A DNA stretch of 64,000 nt from Vicugna pacos (Eukaryota; Chordata; Mammalia; Artiodactyla; Camelidae). The position numbers and the translations under genes were made by a program. The notes under the pieces are model-generated. The model saw only the letters and a list, made by a program, of their open reading frames with translations, did no database searches and was not told where the DNA came from. The stretch is from contig NC_133005.1 of assembly GCF_048564905.1 (NCBI RefSeq), forward strand, positions 32,915,501 to 32,979,500, given 5' to 3'. Below, one piece after another: positions 12,591-25,439 of this stretch. Within the stretch, counting starts at the first letter, position 1. Each line of letters starts with the position of its first letter.

Positions 12591-12779
12591 CTTCTAGGAA
12601 TCGGGGCACTATGACTCTGGAGGCAAAGGACAGCGAGTCCACGTGACTCTGCACTGCCTGGTCCCTCCCAGCACAGGCTGCTCCAGCTCAGGGTCCCGCT
12701 CCTACACCGCCCCAGCCCTCTGGGCTTGAAGAGCCCCTGCAAGGATTGTGTACAGTGTGGGGGCTCACTTCCGCCTTTC

Positions 12780-12915
12780 AACAGTCCTGTGAGGTGGGTC
12801 CCATGCGGATGCTCGTTTATAAGAGAGGGAGTTGGTGGTCTGAGAAGTTAAGCGACTTGACTAAGGAAACAGGATCCAAACCCAAGTCTATCTGATCCCC
12901 AGAGCTCACGCTCTG
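12780..12915 (-). repeat. MIR SINE fragment
   Basis: Reverse MIR: CAGTCCTGTGAGGTGGGTCC and GATCCAAACCCAAGTCTATC. Confidence 0.6.
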
Positions 12916-12919
12916 AGCC

Positions 12920-13045
12920 CACAGTTCTCAACCCTGGCTTCTCCTTCCTGTGAGAAGCTAAAAATAAAATACAGATCCCTGGGCCTCACCACCTGAAATT
13001 CTGCTTTAATTTGTTAGAGATAGCCCCTCAGTACAGCAGACAGGA
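12920..13045 (+). mobile_element. MER5A-like hAT fragment
   Basis: CACAGTTCTCAACCCTGGCT and CAGATCCCTGGGCCTCACCA match the MER5A-type non-autonomous hAT. It contains a chance MEF2-like CTAAAAATAA. Confidence 0.65.
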
Positions 13046-13189
13046 ACAGCCAGGGATAAGAGGAACAGCAGGGCTCAGCTCCCTTCAATGACCAGCCACA
13101 GAAAACAAACAATCATGGAATAGCAACCATAAAAGGGCCAAAGAGAAAAGAGAGAGACAGAGAGAGAGAAGAGTGTCGGGCATGATCTC

Positions 13190-13315
13190 ACAAAGGAAAA
13201 TGCAGTGATAATCTCCATTTCATAGGTGAATTAATGCTCAGAGAGGTTTTGTGTTTTGCCCAAAGTCACACAGCGAGGAAGGAGCAGAACTGGGATTTGA
13301 ACTGAGGTCTGACTC
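13190..13315 (-). repeat. MIR SINE
   Basis: Reverse MIR: GCCCAAAGTCACACAGCGAG and CTGGGATTTGAACTGAGGTC. Confidence 0.8.
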
Positions 13316-13539
13316 ACACTAAGGAAGTGGGAAAATAGGTTTATGTGGCAGGTGCAGGGAACAGAGAAATGAGAGTGGGGTACAAAGGATGACAAAATAA
13401 GGAGATGGATAGACAGAAATCGATGTATTCTGTCTTCCAAGCTCATCCACGTGGGGCCACATTGTGCAGAAAGCAAAGGGGCAGAAAAAAACCCCAGAGA
13501 CAAAGACAGACTGGTTCCAAACATCATCTAAGCTGGGGA

Positions 13540-13640
13540 ACCCTGGACAGGCTACTTCTGATTCTCAATTTCCTCACCTGGAAAATGGAACAATAATACC
13601 TGCTTCCTGGCATTTTCGGGAAGTTTAAAAAGGAGACAAC
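13540..13640 (+). repeat. MIR SINE fragment
   Basis: TTCTCAATTTCCTCACCTGG then AAAATGGAACAATAATACC. Confidence 0.7.
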
Positions 13641-14060
13641 AAAAGATGGAAACAACACAAATGTCCATCAACTGGGAAATGGATAAACAAACTGTGCTCA
13701 ACCACACAGTAGAATACTAGTCAGTGATAAAAAGTAGCAGGTCACTGATACACACCCCAACGTGGACGGATCTCAAAAACATGACAAGGGAATGAAGTTG
13801 GTTACAGAAGAGTACAAACTGTATGATTCCAATGACATGAAAGCCTGGGGGAAAAAACTAACCATTTGTGACAGAAAGCAGATCTGTGATTATCAGGGCA
13901 GGCAGGAGAGGTCCACCGTGGAGTGGATGGAAGTTGATAGAAATTTTCTGTTATCTTGACTGTGCTGGTGGTTACACAGGTGTATACATTTGTCAAGACT
14001 GTACACTTAAAATGTATTTTGTTCCATGAAAATTAGACCTCAATAAAGTTGACTTGATAA
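13640..14060 (+). repeat. L1 LINE 3' end
   Basis: AAATGTCCATCAACTGGGAA, GAGTACAAACTGTATGATTC and the terminal AATTAGACCTCAATAAAGTT: a well-preserved old mammalian L1 3' UTR. Its ORFs are not genes. Confidence 0.9.
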
Positions 14061-14284
14061 ATTACAAATTTGAAAATGAACTTTTAAGGAAAATAATCCA
14101 CCCAGCACAGTATCCTGCAAATATCCATCAGGAAATCCTATCAGCGCGGCTTTCCAGATCAGTCTAGAATGTGGTTCCTTCTCATCACCCCCACTGCTAC
14201 TAGAGGGTGGTCCAAACCACCCTGAGTTCTCACCTGGATTTCCATAATGGCCACCTTCACCCTTGTCCTCTTCCACCTATTCCT

Positions 14285-14885
14285 AACACACCAATCAGAA
14301 GGGTTTTGTTCAAATATAATAAGTCAGATCATGACACTGCTCTGCTCTTTCTCACTCTGAAGAAAAGCTGAAGTCCTTAGTGACCCACAAGGCCCTACCT
14401 GATCTCATCCCCATCGTTCCTCTGTCCTCGCCTCCTCTCATTCTCCCCTTTCCCTCACTTCACTCTAGCCACAAAGGCCTCCTTGCTGTTCCTCCCATAC
14501 CCTAGCCATGGTCCTGCCTCAGGGCCTTTGCATTTGCTGTTCCATCTGCCTAGAATGTTCTTCCTCTAGATACCTGCATGCATCAGTCCCTCACCACGTT
14601 CAAGCCTTTACTCAAATATCGTTTCACTGAAGCCTCCCTGACCACCTTGTTTAAAATTATAATCCCCACTCAAGGTTTTTTATCTCTTTTCTTTCCTTTC
14701 TTCCCCCATATAGCATATCTAATATTACATATATTCTGCCCTTTATTTTGCTTACTGATCACCTCCCATACTGGAGTGTAAGTTCCATAAAGGCAGGGAT
14801 TTCATTCTTTTTCACTGCTGTATCCTTAGTACCTAGAACAGTACCATATAAGTATTCTATAAATAGTTGTTGAAAGAATGAGTGA
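14285..14885 (+). repeat. L2 LINE 3' end
   Basis: AGTCAGATCATGACACTGCT, CTCAGGGCCTTTGCATTTGC, AAGGCAGGGATTTCATTC and the tail TAAATAGTTGTTGAAAGAAT. Confidence 0.9.
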
Positions 14886-15589
14886 ATAGCATGCATCTTC
14901 TAACTGTTTTCTCTTCTTTCTGCTCTATCCATCTGAAAATAGATCTGTGAAAATGACCAGAAAGATATTTAACAGTTCCTATAAGACTCAACCAAGATGA
15001 CACAGCTAATGAATGCACAGAGCCAAAATTTACAACCATGTCTAGCTGTGCTCTTGCTGGAAGTCTCAGAAGAAAAAAGAAAAAAAATATGAAAGGAGAA
15101 AGTGGTCAAGAATAGAGCAGAGAAGATGATTAACTGGAGGAAAGAAAGAAGACAGCTAATCTCTGGACTGGACAAGTTTGTGAAATCAAATCAACCAATC
15201 TACCTTTAGCTTAAGGTTGGCATGAGATGGGCTGACATGGCCCCTTTAAGCCCAAGAAAAACTAAGATTGCAACAGGAGAGCCACTGTCAGCCTCCAGTT
15301 GGGGAGGAAATGGCCAGGCTATATTAGGAAACTTACAAGCAAGTGGCAAGAGGCGCAGACACCCAGGGGAGGCTGGAGTGACAGGGCCCTGGGAAGGGGG
15401 AAAAGCCAAGGGCTGGGGCCATCCCCTGCCTGACTCTCTCTAAGACAAGACAGTTCTCTCTGGGGACGAGAAGAATGCATCCGAAGAGGGAGAGGAGGAC
15501 CCACCCACAGCCGTCGGACTGAGAGGGGCCCTCTGTTTAACGAAGTGCCTCCTGATACCCTTTGGGATGGTCCTCTCCCTTGGACTTAC

Positions 15590-16085
15590 AGACATTACAG
15601 AGCTTCCCCCTGCCCTCAGGGTAAGGACCAAGATTCTCAGCAGCCTACAAGGGCTGGCATGGGTCCCTGCCCACCTCTCCTGACTCATCTTGACTGGCTC
15701 TCCAGTCACCCCTCGCCTTCCTACTACAGGGCCTTTGCATGTGCTTCCCCTCCTCTTCTTGGCATGCTCTTTTCCTGTCTCCTCCCCCAGCCAACTTCTA
15801 CTGATACTTTAAGCTTCAGTTTGAATGTGACTTCATCCAGGATGATTTCTGACCCCTACCCCCTGAGTAGTGCCACACGACATCATGTCACCCAGTATCT
15901 CCTCTGGACCTTGTGCACAATGGCAACAAAATAATTCTTATGATTATTTGTTCACCTGAAGCCTTTCCTACCAGACTTTGGTTTCCGAGAGAGGGAATCA
16001 CACCGAGCTCATTTGCTATGGCCTCAGCCTCTAGCACAGCACCCGGGCCTGAGGAAGCCCTCAGTGAGCATCTAATGAATCTGGG
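15590..16085 (+). repeat. L2 LINE 3' end, diverged
   Basis: CTACAGGGCCTTTGCATGTG, TTGAATGTGACTTCATCCAG and CTCAGCCTCTAGCACAGCAC. Confidence 0.75.
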
Positions 16086-16379
16086 AGTATCTTCTCCCAG
16101 ACGACACCCTTCTGTTCTTCCAGGGTCAGGAACCACATCTTCTCCTTCTCCTTATGACTCAGCACATGGTAAGTGCTCAGCGGGGACTGGCAGTGCTGCC
16201 AAGAACGTTCACGTCCAGATTCAGAAGCTCAAACTCTGGGAGTTATTGGGATCTTTGTAAAAGGCTGATGGAGGCTGAAATCAGGGTCAGTGCAGTTCTC
16301 ATATACAGACCAGGCTCCTAAATTTCATAAAACCTGAATATCGCCTTCTCCCTGCAGTTCCCTCTTCTGGTTTATTATC

Positions 16380-16700
16380 AAGTAACCTGAGTTTTAACCT
16401 TAACTCGGACGCTGAATAGTTCTAAAACATGCATATGTTATTGAAGCCCAATGAGCCTCAGTTGTCCTTCTGTAAAACAGAAGTAATGATACCTACTTCA
16501 TTCATTCATTCATTCATTCATTCAGTGTCTCTTCATTCCTTTTTTTGAATCAGTAAGTATTTGCTATGGAGCCTGCATTCATAGGGCAAGGTGCTGGGAT
16601 GCAGGAGTGAATAAATTCCCTGCCCTCAAGAGGCTTGGAGTCTAGTGCCAAGAATAGACTAGATTTAACCAATCATCACAGGATAAATGTTAGGCAGCCC
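16380..16700 (+). repeat. MIR tail, (TTCA)n microsatellite and an old mammalian repeat
   Basis: A MIR-like core reaches 16496 (TAAAACAGAAGTAATGATAC). About seven TTCA units lie at 16497-16525. Then GTGAATAAATTCCCTGCCCT reads as the widespread old repeat with this phrase. Family of the last part uncertain. Confidence 0.6.
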
Positions 16701-18699
16701 CGGCAGTGGTCCAGAGAAATGACAGTCCAGGTCTTGGGTGGCAGTGGAGTAGAGAAGGTTGGTTGACCAAAGATTAGGTGAACTCTCTGTGAGCCAGCCA
16801 GCACACAGCAAGTGCTCAATAAAGGCTAGCTTTTTGGCAGATCAGAGTCTTTGCTCAGAAAAGCTAGCCCAGAAAGGATTAACTGGGAAGATGAAGAGGT
16901 GCCAGGGAGGACAGAGAGAACTCAGAGGGAGAGAATAAGACCAGCTCCAGGTTTCCGCCTCCATCTGTGTGTAAGAGAGCAGGCTTGTGTCCTGGAATGC
17001 CCAGCTTTTGCTGATTTGGGGCCACCTCTGAGTCAGGGAGTCCTCCGTGCTTCTGTCCTTGGGAGGAAGAACACTTGGGAGTCTGTTCCTCAGTGAGACT
17101 TGCCTCCACACCACCTAAACACACAGGGTGGAGTGATTTCTGCAAGTCACATCTATACTATAAGATCCATTCTCTGGGGCCAGAGACTGTGACTTAATTA
17201 ATGTAGATAGTGGAGTTGTTTAAAGCGTCTCAGATGATTTTAATATGCATCCTGGGGTGAGAGCTGTAAAAGCTCTCCACTGACCTCCAATTAACCAACA
17301 TGCTCTGTTCCTTTTGTACCACCTGCTAACTGATGCCCTCAGCACCCTGATGTGCACGGCTGGTAGGTAGCCTGACGCCCTCACAAGTGCACACGCCTCT
17401 CTGTTCCCACATGTGGAGTTGTGTGTTTATTTAAGACTGTTTCTAAACCCGTTAACTTCAGTTGTACTCATTATTGAAAGGATGTGATTTATTAATATTT
17501 GTTATCTAAACCAGTGGACTATGAGTGCACAGAGAAAGAGAAGTTTACTTCTCTGAAAACAAGCTGAATGTTTTTGGATGCTCATAGGGAGGGTCCCTTA
17601 AAAATCACTCTCTAAATTTGGGATGCAAGAGATAACTATAAAACGTTGGTTATAAAAATCTAGACATTTCCTACACTCGGATTGCTCTGTGAGTGTCTTT
17701 AACTTCTTGCTCAATTTAAAAGAAACCGACAGAAACTGGAAATTGTAGATGATCTGTTGCAGGGATGCAAGGCAGACAATGAGAAACTCTGTTCATTAAA
17801 GGCTTTGCCATCAAAAGATTAGTGAATGAGAAAGACTGGATATCTATACACTATACATATATATTATGGAAATTAAAGTAAAGATAAGATATATGTATCA
17901 TATAAAAATTTTCCGCTGTCACTCATATTCAATTAACCAGCATGCTGTCAGTATTGATGGCATCAGGTAAGGGGGCTCCTACTTCATTTTCAAACATCAG
18001 TGTGATAACATTTGCCTTGTCAAAGAGGTCCATCCATCTCAGGAAGGAAGACACCAAACGGATAACCAAAGCTAAGGCAAGGAAAATAAGCGAATAACCC
18101 TACGCCAGCAGCATGATGTGTGACTTTCTCATAGGGTATGAAGCTAAGGTTTGGTTGAGGTTCATCAGGACACAACTGCACTTTTTATTCTTTCTCAGGA
18201 AAAAGATGTTTGTGGCCTGAGCCGCTGGGTGCTCTGTCTTTGACCTGGTCTGTGGGAGCTTTCTCAACGTGCTTGACGCAGGTCATTCATTTCCAACACA
18301 AGAGGTCAAACAGGGGGCATATAGCCTGGGGAAGGTTTTCCCTGCTATACAACCTAATAAACCACTAAAACAGGCTCCCCAAAAATGTGTTTCTCAAAAC
18401 TGCTGTTTATCATGGAAAAAACACATACATCGTGGGAAAAAAATAAAAACCGTTCTGAAGTCAAGACAGTTGAAGTTTTTTGGGAAATAAAATGAAAAAT
18501 GTCCTGCCTATGGGACTTTGTCAGGACTCTTACAATGCTCATGGGGACTGTGAGTCCGTGAGGTGGTGTTATTTAATCAGAAGACCCTTCCAGGGAACCC
18601 ACTTTGGGAAATGATCTTAAGGCTATACCTCATTTTCACATCAGTTTAACCTGGGGGAGGAATCGGGAGAGCAGGTATTGTGCAGCTACTGTTGGTCTT

Positions 18700-19535
18700 G
18701 GCTTACCCAGCACCAAATGTCCTCTTTGCTAACAGAGCCTCAATTTTGCCCCAGGATCCAGGACTCCTTCCATTCGACTCAGAGGAAGGTCCCCAATCCA
18801 GGGGCAAATCCTGTTTGCTCTAAATCAGGCATTCAAGTCTATCCACCTTGCCAATGACTGGATTAGACCTGAGCATGTGATGAAATCTGGCACTGAGACC
18901 TGAGGGTAAGTTGGCAAAGTGGGTGGGGCAAGGGAGACAACTACATGCTCTCATAAAGAGGTACTTGCGAAGAAACATACCCTCTTTTTCTGCTGGATGT
19001 TATTGCATGTGGAGATGATCCCTGGAGCTGTGGCAGCCATCTTGGGCCCATAAGGAGAACTAACTGAGAACAAACCGACACTCTGTGGATGGCAGAGCGA
19101 AAAGGTAGCAGGAACCTGGGTTCTTGCTGCTTTGCTGAGCCTCCAAATTAACTAATCCTGAGACTTCCCTATCTCTGGATTCTTGTTTATGTGAGATTAG
19201 AAATATCCTTATTGGTTAAGTCTGTGCTGTCCTATATAGTAGCCACTAGATGCATGTGGTTACTGAGCATGAATTTAAAAGATTTAGTACAAAAAATGTA
19301 AAATATCTCACTAATTAAATACTGATTATATGTGGAAATGATAATATGTTGGATAATGGGTTACATAAAAGATGGTATTAAAATTAATTTCACCTTTTTA
19401 AATGTGGCTACTAGAAAATTTTAAATTGCATATGGAGCCCACATTATATTTCCACTGGAAAGTACTAGTTTAGGTAATTTGGAGTTAAGGTTTTCTGTTA
19501 CCTGAAGACAGAAAAAAAATCCTAACATATATAGG
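18700..19535 (+). mobile_element. Old LTR-like interspersed repeat, split by a hAT insertion
   Basis: TGTGGCAGCCATCTTGGGCC, TTCTTGTTTATGTGAGATTA, CTTATTGGTTAAG and, after a hAT insertion, GGTTTTCTGTTACCTG resemble the 3' part of an ancient ERVL/MaLR-type LTR. Class is uncertain and the left edge is vague. It is an ancient fossil fragment with no coding capacity. Confidence 0.4.
19222..19469. mobile_element. Non-autonomous hAT-type DNA transposon (TGTCCTATA/TGTCCAATA family)
   Basis: Starts CTGTGCTGTCCTATATAGTA and ends near CCACTGGAAAGTACTAG, with interior GTAGCCACTAGATGCATGTG. It is the same family as 4873-5182 and interrupts the LTR-like repeat around it, so it is the younger of the two. 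Confidence 0.7.
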
Positions 19536-19670
19536 TATTATCATTCTGATTTTACAGCTGGAAAAACTGGAACTAAAATTTAAATGAATTGTTCATGATC
19601 ACACAAGTGTGATGGTTGTTGGTAATCACAGCCGAGCATCATGACCAGCGCTTTCTCCTCTGCACCTCTA
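19530..19670 (-). repeat. MIR SINE fragment, weak
   Basis: GGTATTATCATTCTGATTTTAC and GATCACACAAGTGTGATG are faint reverse MIR. Confidence 0.45.
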
Positions 19671-20689
19671 AGCATCTGAGAATATCTCTTACAAGTTAAA
19701 GGTTCATAAGTCCTCACGCAAACCTCAGCTCTGAAGAGAGAATGACCATTTCAGAAACCCAAGGGGCATCTAGGAGATCCAGAGTCCACTCTGAGACAGA
19801 GAAGAGACATGTGGGTCAGACCAGGGATTCTGCCTCCAAATACAGAGTGCCACTGAGAACACCATCCCCTCTGGCCAGGGGCCCCTGCTTGTTTCTAAGA
19901 AACTGTCTGAGGTCCAAATGTCAGTGTACCTAGGGGACTGAACAGAGATGGACAGAAAGGAGTCAGGACTAGCTCCTCTCCAGGGGTCCCCACTGCCTAT
20001 GGAAGTCCTTACCTGACAGTCCAGTGTCTTCATGAGCTGGTCCAAGGTCACCTCTCAGTTTTGTCTCCCCAAATCCATCAAAGCCCAGTTTCAAAGCTGC
20101 CTCCTTCAGAAAACTACCTAGGCCACCTTCCTTCCTCCAGACTCTCATCACTTCTTCCCACCTCTGGCAGCTATATTGTCTATATCTTGTCTGTTTTGTG
20201 TAACAGCCGTTCCTGATCCTTCTACAAGTCCTCTCACATAGTCTTAGGTGTTGGTGCAAGATCTTTGGGCAGGACTGTGAAAGTGTCATCCACAGATTTC
20301 AGATGGGGTTTAAGATGGAGCATGGCAGGTAGGGGAGTGAGCACCAGAGAGTCCAGGGTTCCTGACTCCTGTCCAGGCACCTTGAAATCAGACCAGGTAT
20401 ACCAGTAATGCCATTGTGGTGAACACACATGCCCACACTGTGGACACCCACGTAGATGTTCCTGCATATAGGGGACCCATATCAGATTGATTCTAACCCA
20501 TGTTGGTAAAGACCACGTCCCAACGAGAGCAAGTCAAGCCTGAGACATCTTTGGGGGCAGCAAAGAAGAATGGAAATTGCTTGGGCTTTGGAAACAGACC
20601 TGACTCTGAGTATCTCTTTAATCTCCCCACTTCTCTTTATCTCCACCCTATCCATGTAGTCCAGGCTGTACCAATCCTCCCTGGTTGAC

Positions 20690-21705
20690 TCCAATAGCAT
20701 CTTCCCCGGTCTCCTGCCTCCCTTGATACCTGCTTCAGTCCACCCTTCTCTGCCCCCAGATTCATCTCCTTTATGAGATGCAGATCCGATCAGGTTATCC
20801 CACTTAAAACCTTGTGATGGCTTCCCAATGCCTTAGGGGAGGGTTGCCCTTGGGAGACATATTCCAAGACTGAGATAGCAGGTGGGTGATTATGGGGAGA
20901 GGGCTCTCAAGATGAACACCTGGAAGGAAGGGAGCAGGCTTCAGTAAGTGGAAGAAGTTGAACAGTTGCAACCAATGCCTCCATGGAGCCCATAGGGATC
21001 TCTGGAGCTGATGTGGCCCTTCAGAGTTGTCCAAAATCAAAGCAAGGAGGCTGGGTCTTTGTACTACCCTATCAACCAGTCATTAGCTCTGGATTACCCC
21101 CAATGAGGCACCTCCTCTGACAGAGAGCAGTGCCCAGCTGTGAGCCCTCAGCAGCCAACACTCCCAGCAGCTGGAGGAATGAGGACCCTGCTCCTGCCGG
21201 ATGTCTGAGGATGTCACACAGCATCTCCAATAAGGGTGACGTTCAAACTCCTCATTGTGACCCCTGAAGCCTTCGTGGTCCAACCAACCCTCCAGCCTCC
21301 TCCACCCCACTCTCCCTCTGTCTCTGTGCTCCCAACTTTTCTTGAACACAACATGCTCCACGCCTACCTCCAAGCCTTTGTACTTGATAGTCCTTTTGCC
21401 TGGCACCGTGTGGCCCTCTTGTCACCCATCTTTCAGATCTTGGCCTCAAGGCCGAGATCACTTCATCTAGGAAGCCTTCTCTGATTACCCAACAGACTAG
21501 GTTCACCCATTATCAGCTCATAAATCTTTCCACTTGCCTTTTAAATTACTTATCCCGTGCTGTTGTTAAACAACTGTTCAAAGCTAGTCTCTGCTGTTGG
21601 AATGCATGCTCCTGAGGGCAGGAACCAAGTCTACCTTGTCACCACAGCATCTCCAGCACTCAGTGTGCTGACCGGCACATAGAAGGCACCCAGTGAGTGC
21701 ATGAG
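20690..21705 (+). repeat. L2 LINE 3' end with a 380-base interruption
   Basis: 20690-20845 (GATCAGGTTATCCCACTTAA, TGATGGCTTCCCAATGCCTT) continues at 21225-21705 (TTCAAACTCCTCATTGTGAC, GAGGGCAGGAACCAAGTC). 20846-21224 is unrecognised inserted sequence. Confidence 0.75.
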
Positions 21706-22519
21706 TCCATGGCCTTGGACAAGTTCTCTTCAAGTCTGTCTCAGCCCAGCAAAGGAAGCAAAGCAAGTTGACTTGCAGGGTTGCTGTGAGTGTCACATGG
21801 GTTATCTAGCAGAGACCTCAGGCTCTCAACAAATGTTGGCTCCCTTCACTTCTGGGAAAGAATTGGATAGTGACCCGTCATCCCAGTTTGCCTGAGATGG
21901 AGGGGTTCCCCAAGAAGCTTTAGTATTTTCAGTACTAAAGCGAGGACAGTTCCCGGGCAAACCGGGAGGGTTGGGCACCCTAAACCTGGGTGAGAAGGAG
22001 AGAAGGCCATTTCCTATTAGCACATTGTTCATGGCATGCTGGTAAAACAGCTCTTTGGAAAAACAAATACCCGATTCATAGTGTCAGCCCATTTCCAACA
22101 TCTAAATATTCCCACCATGGCCAAACTATCAACAGTTGAACCGCCGGCATGGAAAATTCTTGAAAAGTTAATGATGGGCTGTCATGAGCCAGTAGGAGCT
22201 GGTGCCAGTACCCAGTATCCAATACGGACTGTCATGTTCCTAATATCTGCAACACGGTTACAGACAACCTCAACTCAGGGGCCAGTGAGAATATTTCAAC
22301 CCCAAGATGGTCATAGCTGGAGTGGACCTTGAAGGACATCTAGTCCAAGGCAACAAGTAATGTCACATGGGCTACCTCTCCCCCAACCTGTGTCCACAAC
22401 AGACATTGCTAATCGATCACAATGCTGAATCTTAATATAGCCAAGCAGTCTCCCCTCACCACATCTGCAGGCAGCCACAGTCAATTAGCTGATGTTGCAT
22501 GTGAGAAAAATCAATTTAC

Positions 22520-22645
22520 CTTCAGGAGTAAGTGTGGTTCAGCCCCCTCATGATACAGAAGAGGAAGTGTAGGCACAGAGAGGTAGAGCAACCTGCCCAA
22601 GGCCACACAGCCAGACAGTAGCTCAGCTGGAACTAAACAAAAGGT
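22520..22645 (-). repeat. MIR SINE
   Basis: Reverse MIR: GCACAGAGAGGTAGAGCAAC and AAGGCCACACAGCCAGACAG. Confidence 0.75.
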
Positions 22646-22799
22646 CACCTGTCTTGCCTTGCCTTGAAGAGCTGAATCATTTGGGATCTGAGCCTAGATT
22701 CTGGGGGACTCTGCTTCAAGCCTCCAAACTCTTTTTGTACTCTGAAAGCTTCTGAGCATGTCTGCAAATAAATGTTATTTATGTGTTGGAGGGAGGGCA

Positions 22800-23060
22800 C
22801 TTTTTAAAAAATTTACACACATGGTCATTGTATCAAATTCAAACAGTACTGGAGTATTTAAGATACAAGCTCCTATATTGTCTACTGAAGGGTAATTGCT
22901 GTTAACAATTTAGGCCCTTCCAGAACTTTTTCTACTTATTTCAAGCCTACACATATCACAGGCAGACTAGAAGATTAGCTGTTCCTTCCTCTACCACCCT
23001 TCCCCTCAATGAGAACACTGCCTTGCACACAGTAGGCACTCAATAAATATTTGTCCAATG
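22800..23060 (+). repeat. Old L1 fragment followed by an L2 tail
   Basis: TTAACAATTTAGGCCCTTCC and CAGAACTTTTTCTACTTAT resemble an L1 3' UTR. CACAGTAGGCACTCAATAAA (to 23060) is the L2 tail. Confidence 0.6.
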
Positions 23061-24079
23061 GCTCTTGTTCGCCTAAAATGCTTTAGATTCCTTTCCATGT
23101 GAGTACAGGTGGGCCTGCCTCTGTTTTTTTCTGTCTCTCTTTTTTTTTTCCTCTCTTTAAAAAAAATTGTTTTAATTGAGGTTTAGTTCTCTGTCTTTTT
23201 AACGATGTTAGTACTTCATGACGTGATCTCATGAATTAACTGAACAGTCCCTCTGGGTGAGCACACAGATGATATTTTGTTTTTCCTGTAACAATCCCAA
23301 GGCCTTGTTCTCTGGCTTGCCTGCAAGGTGGCACCAAAGTCCCTTCCCATGGCCCCCAAATGCTACCTCCCATCAAAGCTCTGCTGTGTCTGGTTTCCCA
23401 GGGTCACCAACAGGCGACCCAAAGTGGGCGACCAGAGCCCAGGATCAGGGTCAGGTTGCAGTGGCAAGTCCCCATCGCCTGTATGGTTCCACCACCCCCA
23501 CACGGAGAGGCTGCTCCCCAGCTTGCACAAGAAGCAGGGGATTAATCAAGTGACATTGCCTGGTTGCTGACAATCCTGGGACCTGGGGCCTAGGGGGAAG
23601 CGTCTTTGCCAGGCCCTAGGTCAGGGCAGCAATGCCGAGGGCCTTGGAAGCCAGAAGTAACTGAGTGTTGGGAGCCAAAGGGGATGAAGCGGAGAGGGTC
23701 TGGGTTCCGACCTCCCACCGGCTGCTCAGGCCTCCCTGTCTGTGTGCGGGTCTGCCCACAACCATCGTGCCCACAAGGTGTATCTGCCAGGTACTGCTCA
23801 CCCTCAGTCTCCAACGCCAAGCTCCTGACCTTCCCTCTTCGAACCCTCATCCCATCTCAGTTCAGAGCAACGCCATCCTTTGCAAAGGCATCCAAAGCTT
23901 TGTTCTCAGGCCAAAGCCTTGGAACCTTCCTTTTTTTTCTGTAGAACCTTCCTTGATTTCTCTTTCTCTCATGCCCTCTGTGTAATCTATCAGCACAGTG
24001 TATGGCTCCACCTTCAGAACAGACCCAGAGTTCAACCACCTCTCCCCGCCTCTGCTGCCACAGCATGGTGGTCCAAACT

Positions 24080-24345
24080 GGCATTAGTGTAATAAACGCA
24101 CCAGTTGATTCCCCTGCTTCTGTCCTTTCTATGCCACCTCCTCTCCCCCAGTCTCCTGACACAGTAGCTGGAGGAGCCCCTGTAAACAAAGTCAGAGCAT
24201 GTCACTTTTATAGCTCCCATTTTTCTCAGGGTCAAAGCCAAATTCTTACAACGGCCTAGCAGGCCCTGCAAGAATGACCCCCTGCCCACGCCTTCCGGGC
24301 AGGAATATTACGTAGGGGAATGTTCTGTCCTTCTCTGTACGTCCC
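24080..24345 (+). repeat. L2 LINE fragment
   Basis: AAAGTCAGAGCATGTCACTT, GGTCAAAGCCAAATTCTTAC and AGCAGGCCCTGCAAGAATG. Confidence 0.7.
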
Positions 24346-25439
24346 ACCAAGGGCCCCTATAGTCAGGTGATCTGGTCATCAATGGTGTGAGGTTCGATCA
24401 CTCTGTTAGGATGGTATCCATAAAGAATTCAGATTTAATTAAAAATAAAAATAAGGAAAACATTGCATGTGCTGCACAGAATATTTCCTGCAGGCTGTGG
24501 GCAGCCATCAAGCCTCAGTGGTTGGCCCCCATTCTACCCTGTCCATACAGTAGTCGGCAGCCCATGCTTGAGTACTTCCAGGCATGAGGTGCTCACTACT
24601 TGCCGGGATAGGGAAGAGGCTTCTGGCTTTCACACTGCCCCTGGATCACCCTGTGGATTTTGCCAGGCGGGTGCAGGCCAGTCGACTCCAAGTTATGCAG
24701 GAGTAAGGAGGAATCGTAGATGCTCATTCGTTGCCAGACCTAATGCCTGCCTACTCTGTGGCTCCGACTGGAGGGCATGGGAGAGAGCAGGGACGGCCCT
24801 CTGGTCTGTGGCAGGACGCAAGACTGTCTCCATCACCCGCCCCTCGCCCCCGACCAGGGCCCTCAGAAAAGGAGACTGGACATTCCTCACAAAGGTGTGG
24901 CAGCCAAGGCTGGTCTAGGGAACAGCTGCTGGGGACATGGAATTAATAGGCCCTGGAACCAAGCCAGCTCAATGAATCCCAAGGGCTTGGCCTTGGACAC
25001 ATGCCCGTCTGGGGACATTTGGCCAACTGGACGCAGGCATCCCAGAAAGAAAGGCTGCAGAGAGGAAAGACTAATTGCATCTACTTCCCTGTCTCTCTGA
25101 GGGTCTGCTCTGCTCCTCTGGGGTCCCAGATAAATGCCAAGAAGCTGCCGTGACAGCAGCTCAGCTGGCTGTCATGCTGACCCCTGGCTGTGATGTGGGA
25201 CATGAGATTTTCAAGATGAGGTTAAATTGTGTTGATTCTACATTCAAAACCCCTGACGTGGGTTCCATCTACACTGGCAGGACCCAAGGCAGAACTAAGC
25301 AATCAAAGTCTTGGCTTCTTAACTGCTCTAAAATCAAAAGCTAGGTTTTGTGTTGAAATATTCTCCCCAAAACAGAGACAAGGGTGGTTCAGGCCATCCT
25401 GAATTAGTTCGCCCTTTGGACTGTGAGGGAAACACAGAA

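Noticed and set aside
12959-12968. MEF2-like CTAAAAATAA as a second muscle element
   Set aside because: It lies inside a MER5A-type hAT fragment with no companion muscle motifs.
24463-24918. 151-codon plus-strand ORF
   Set aside because: Overlaps other ORFs in all frames, no domain or signal, no exon-like splice context.
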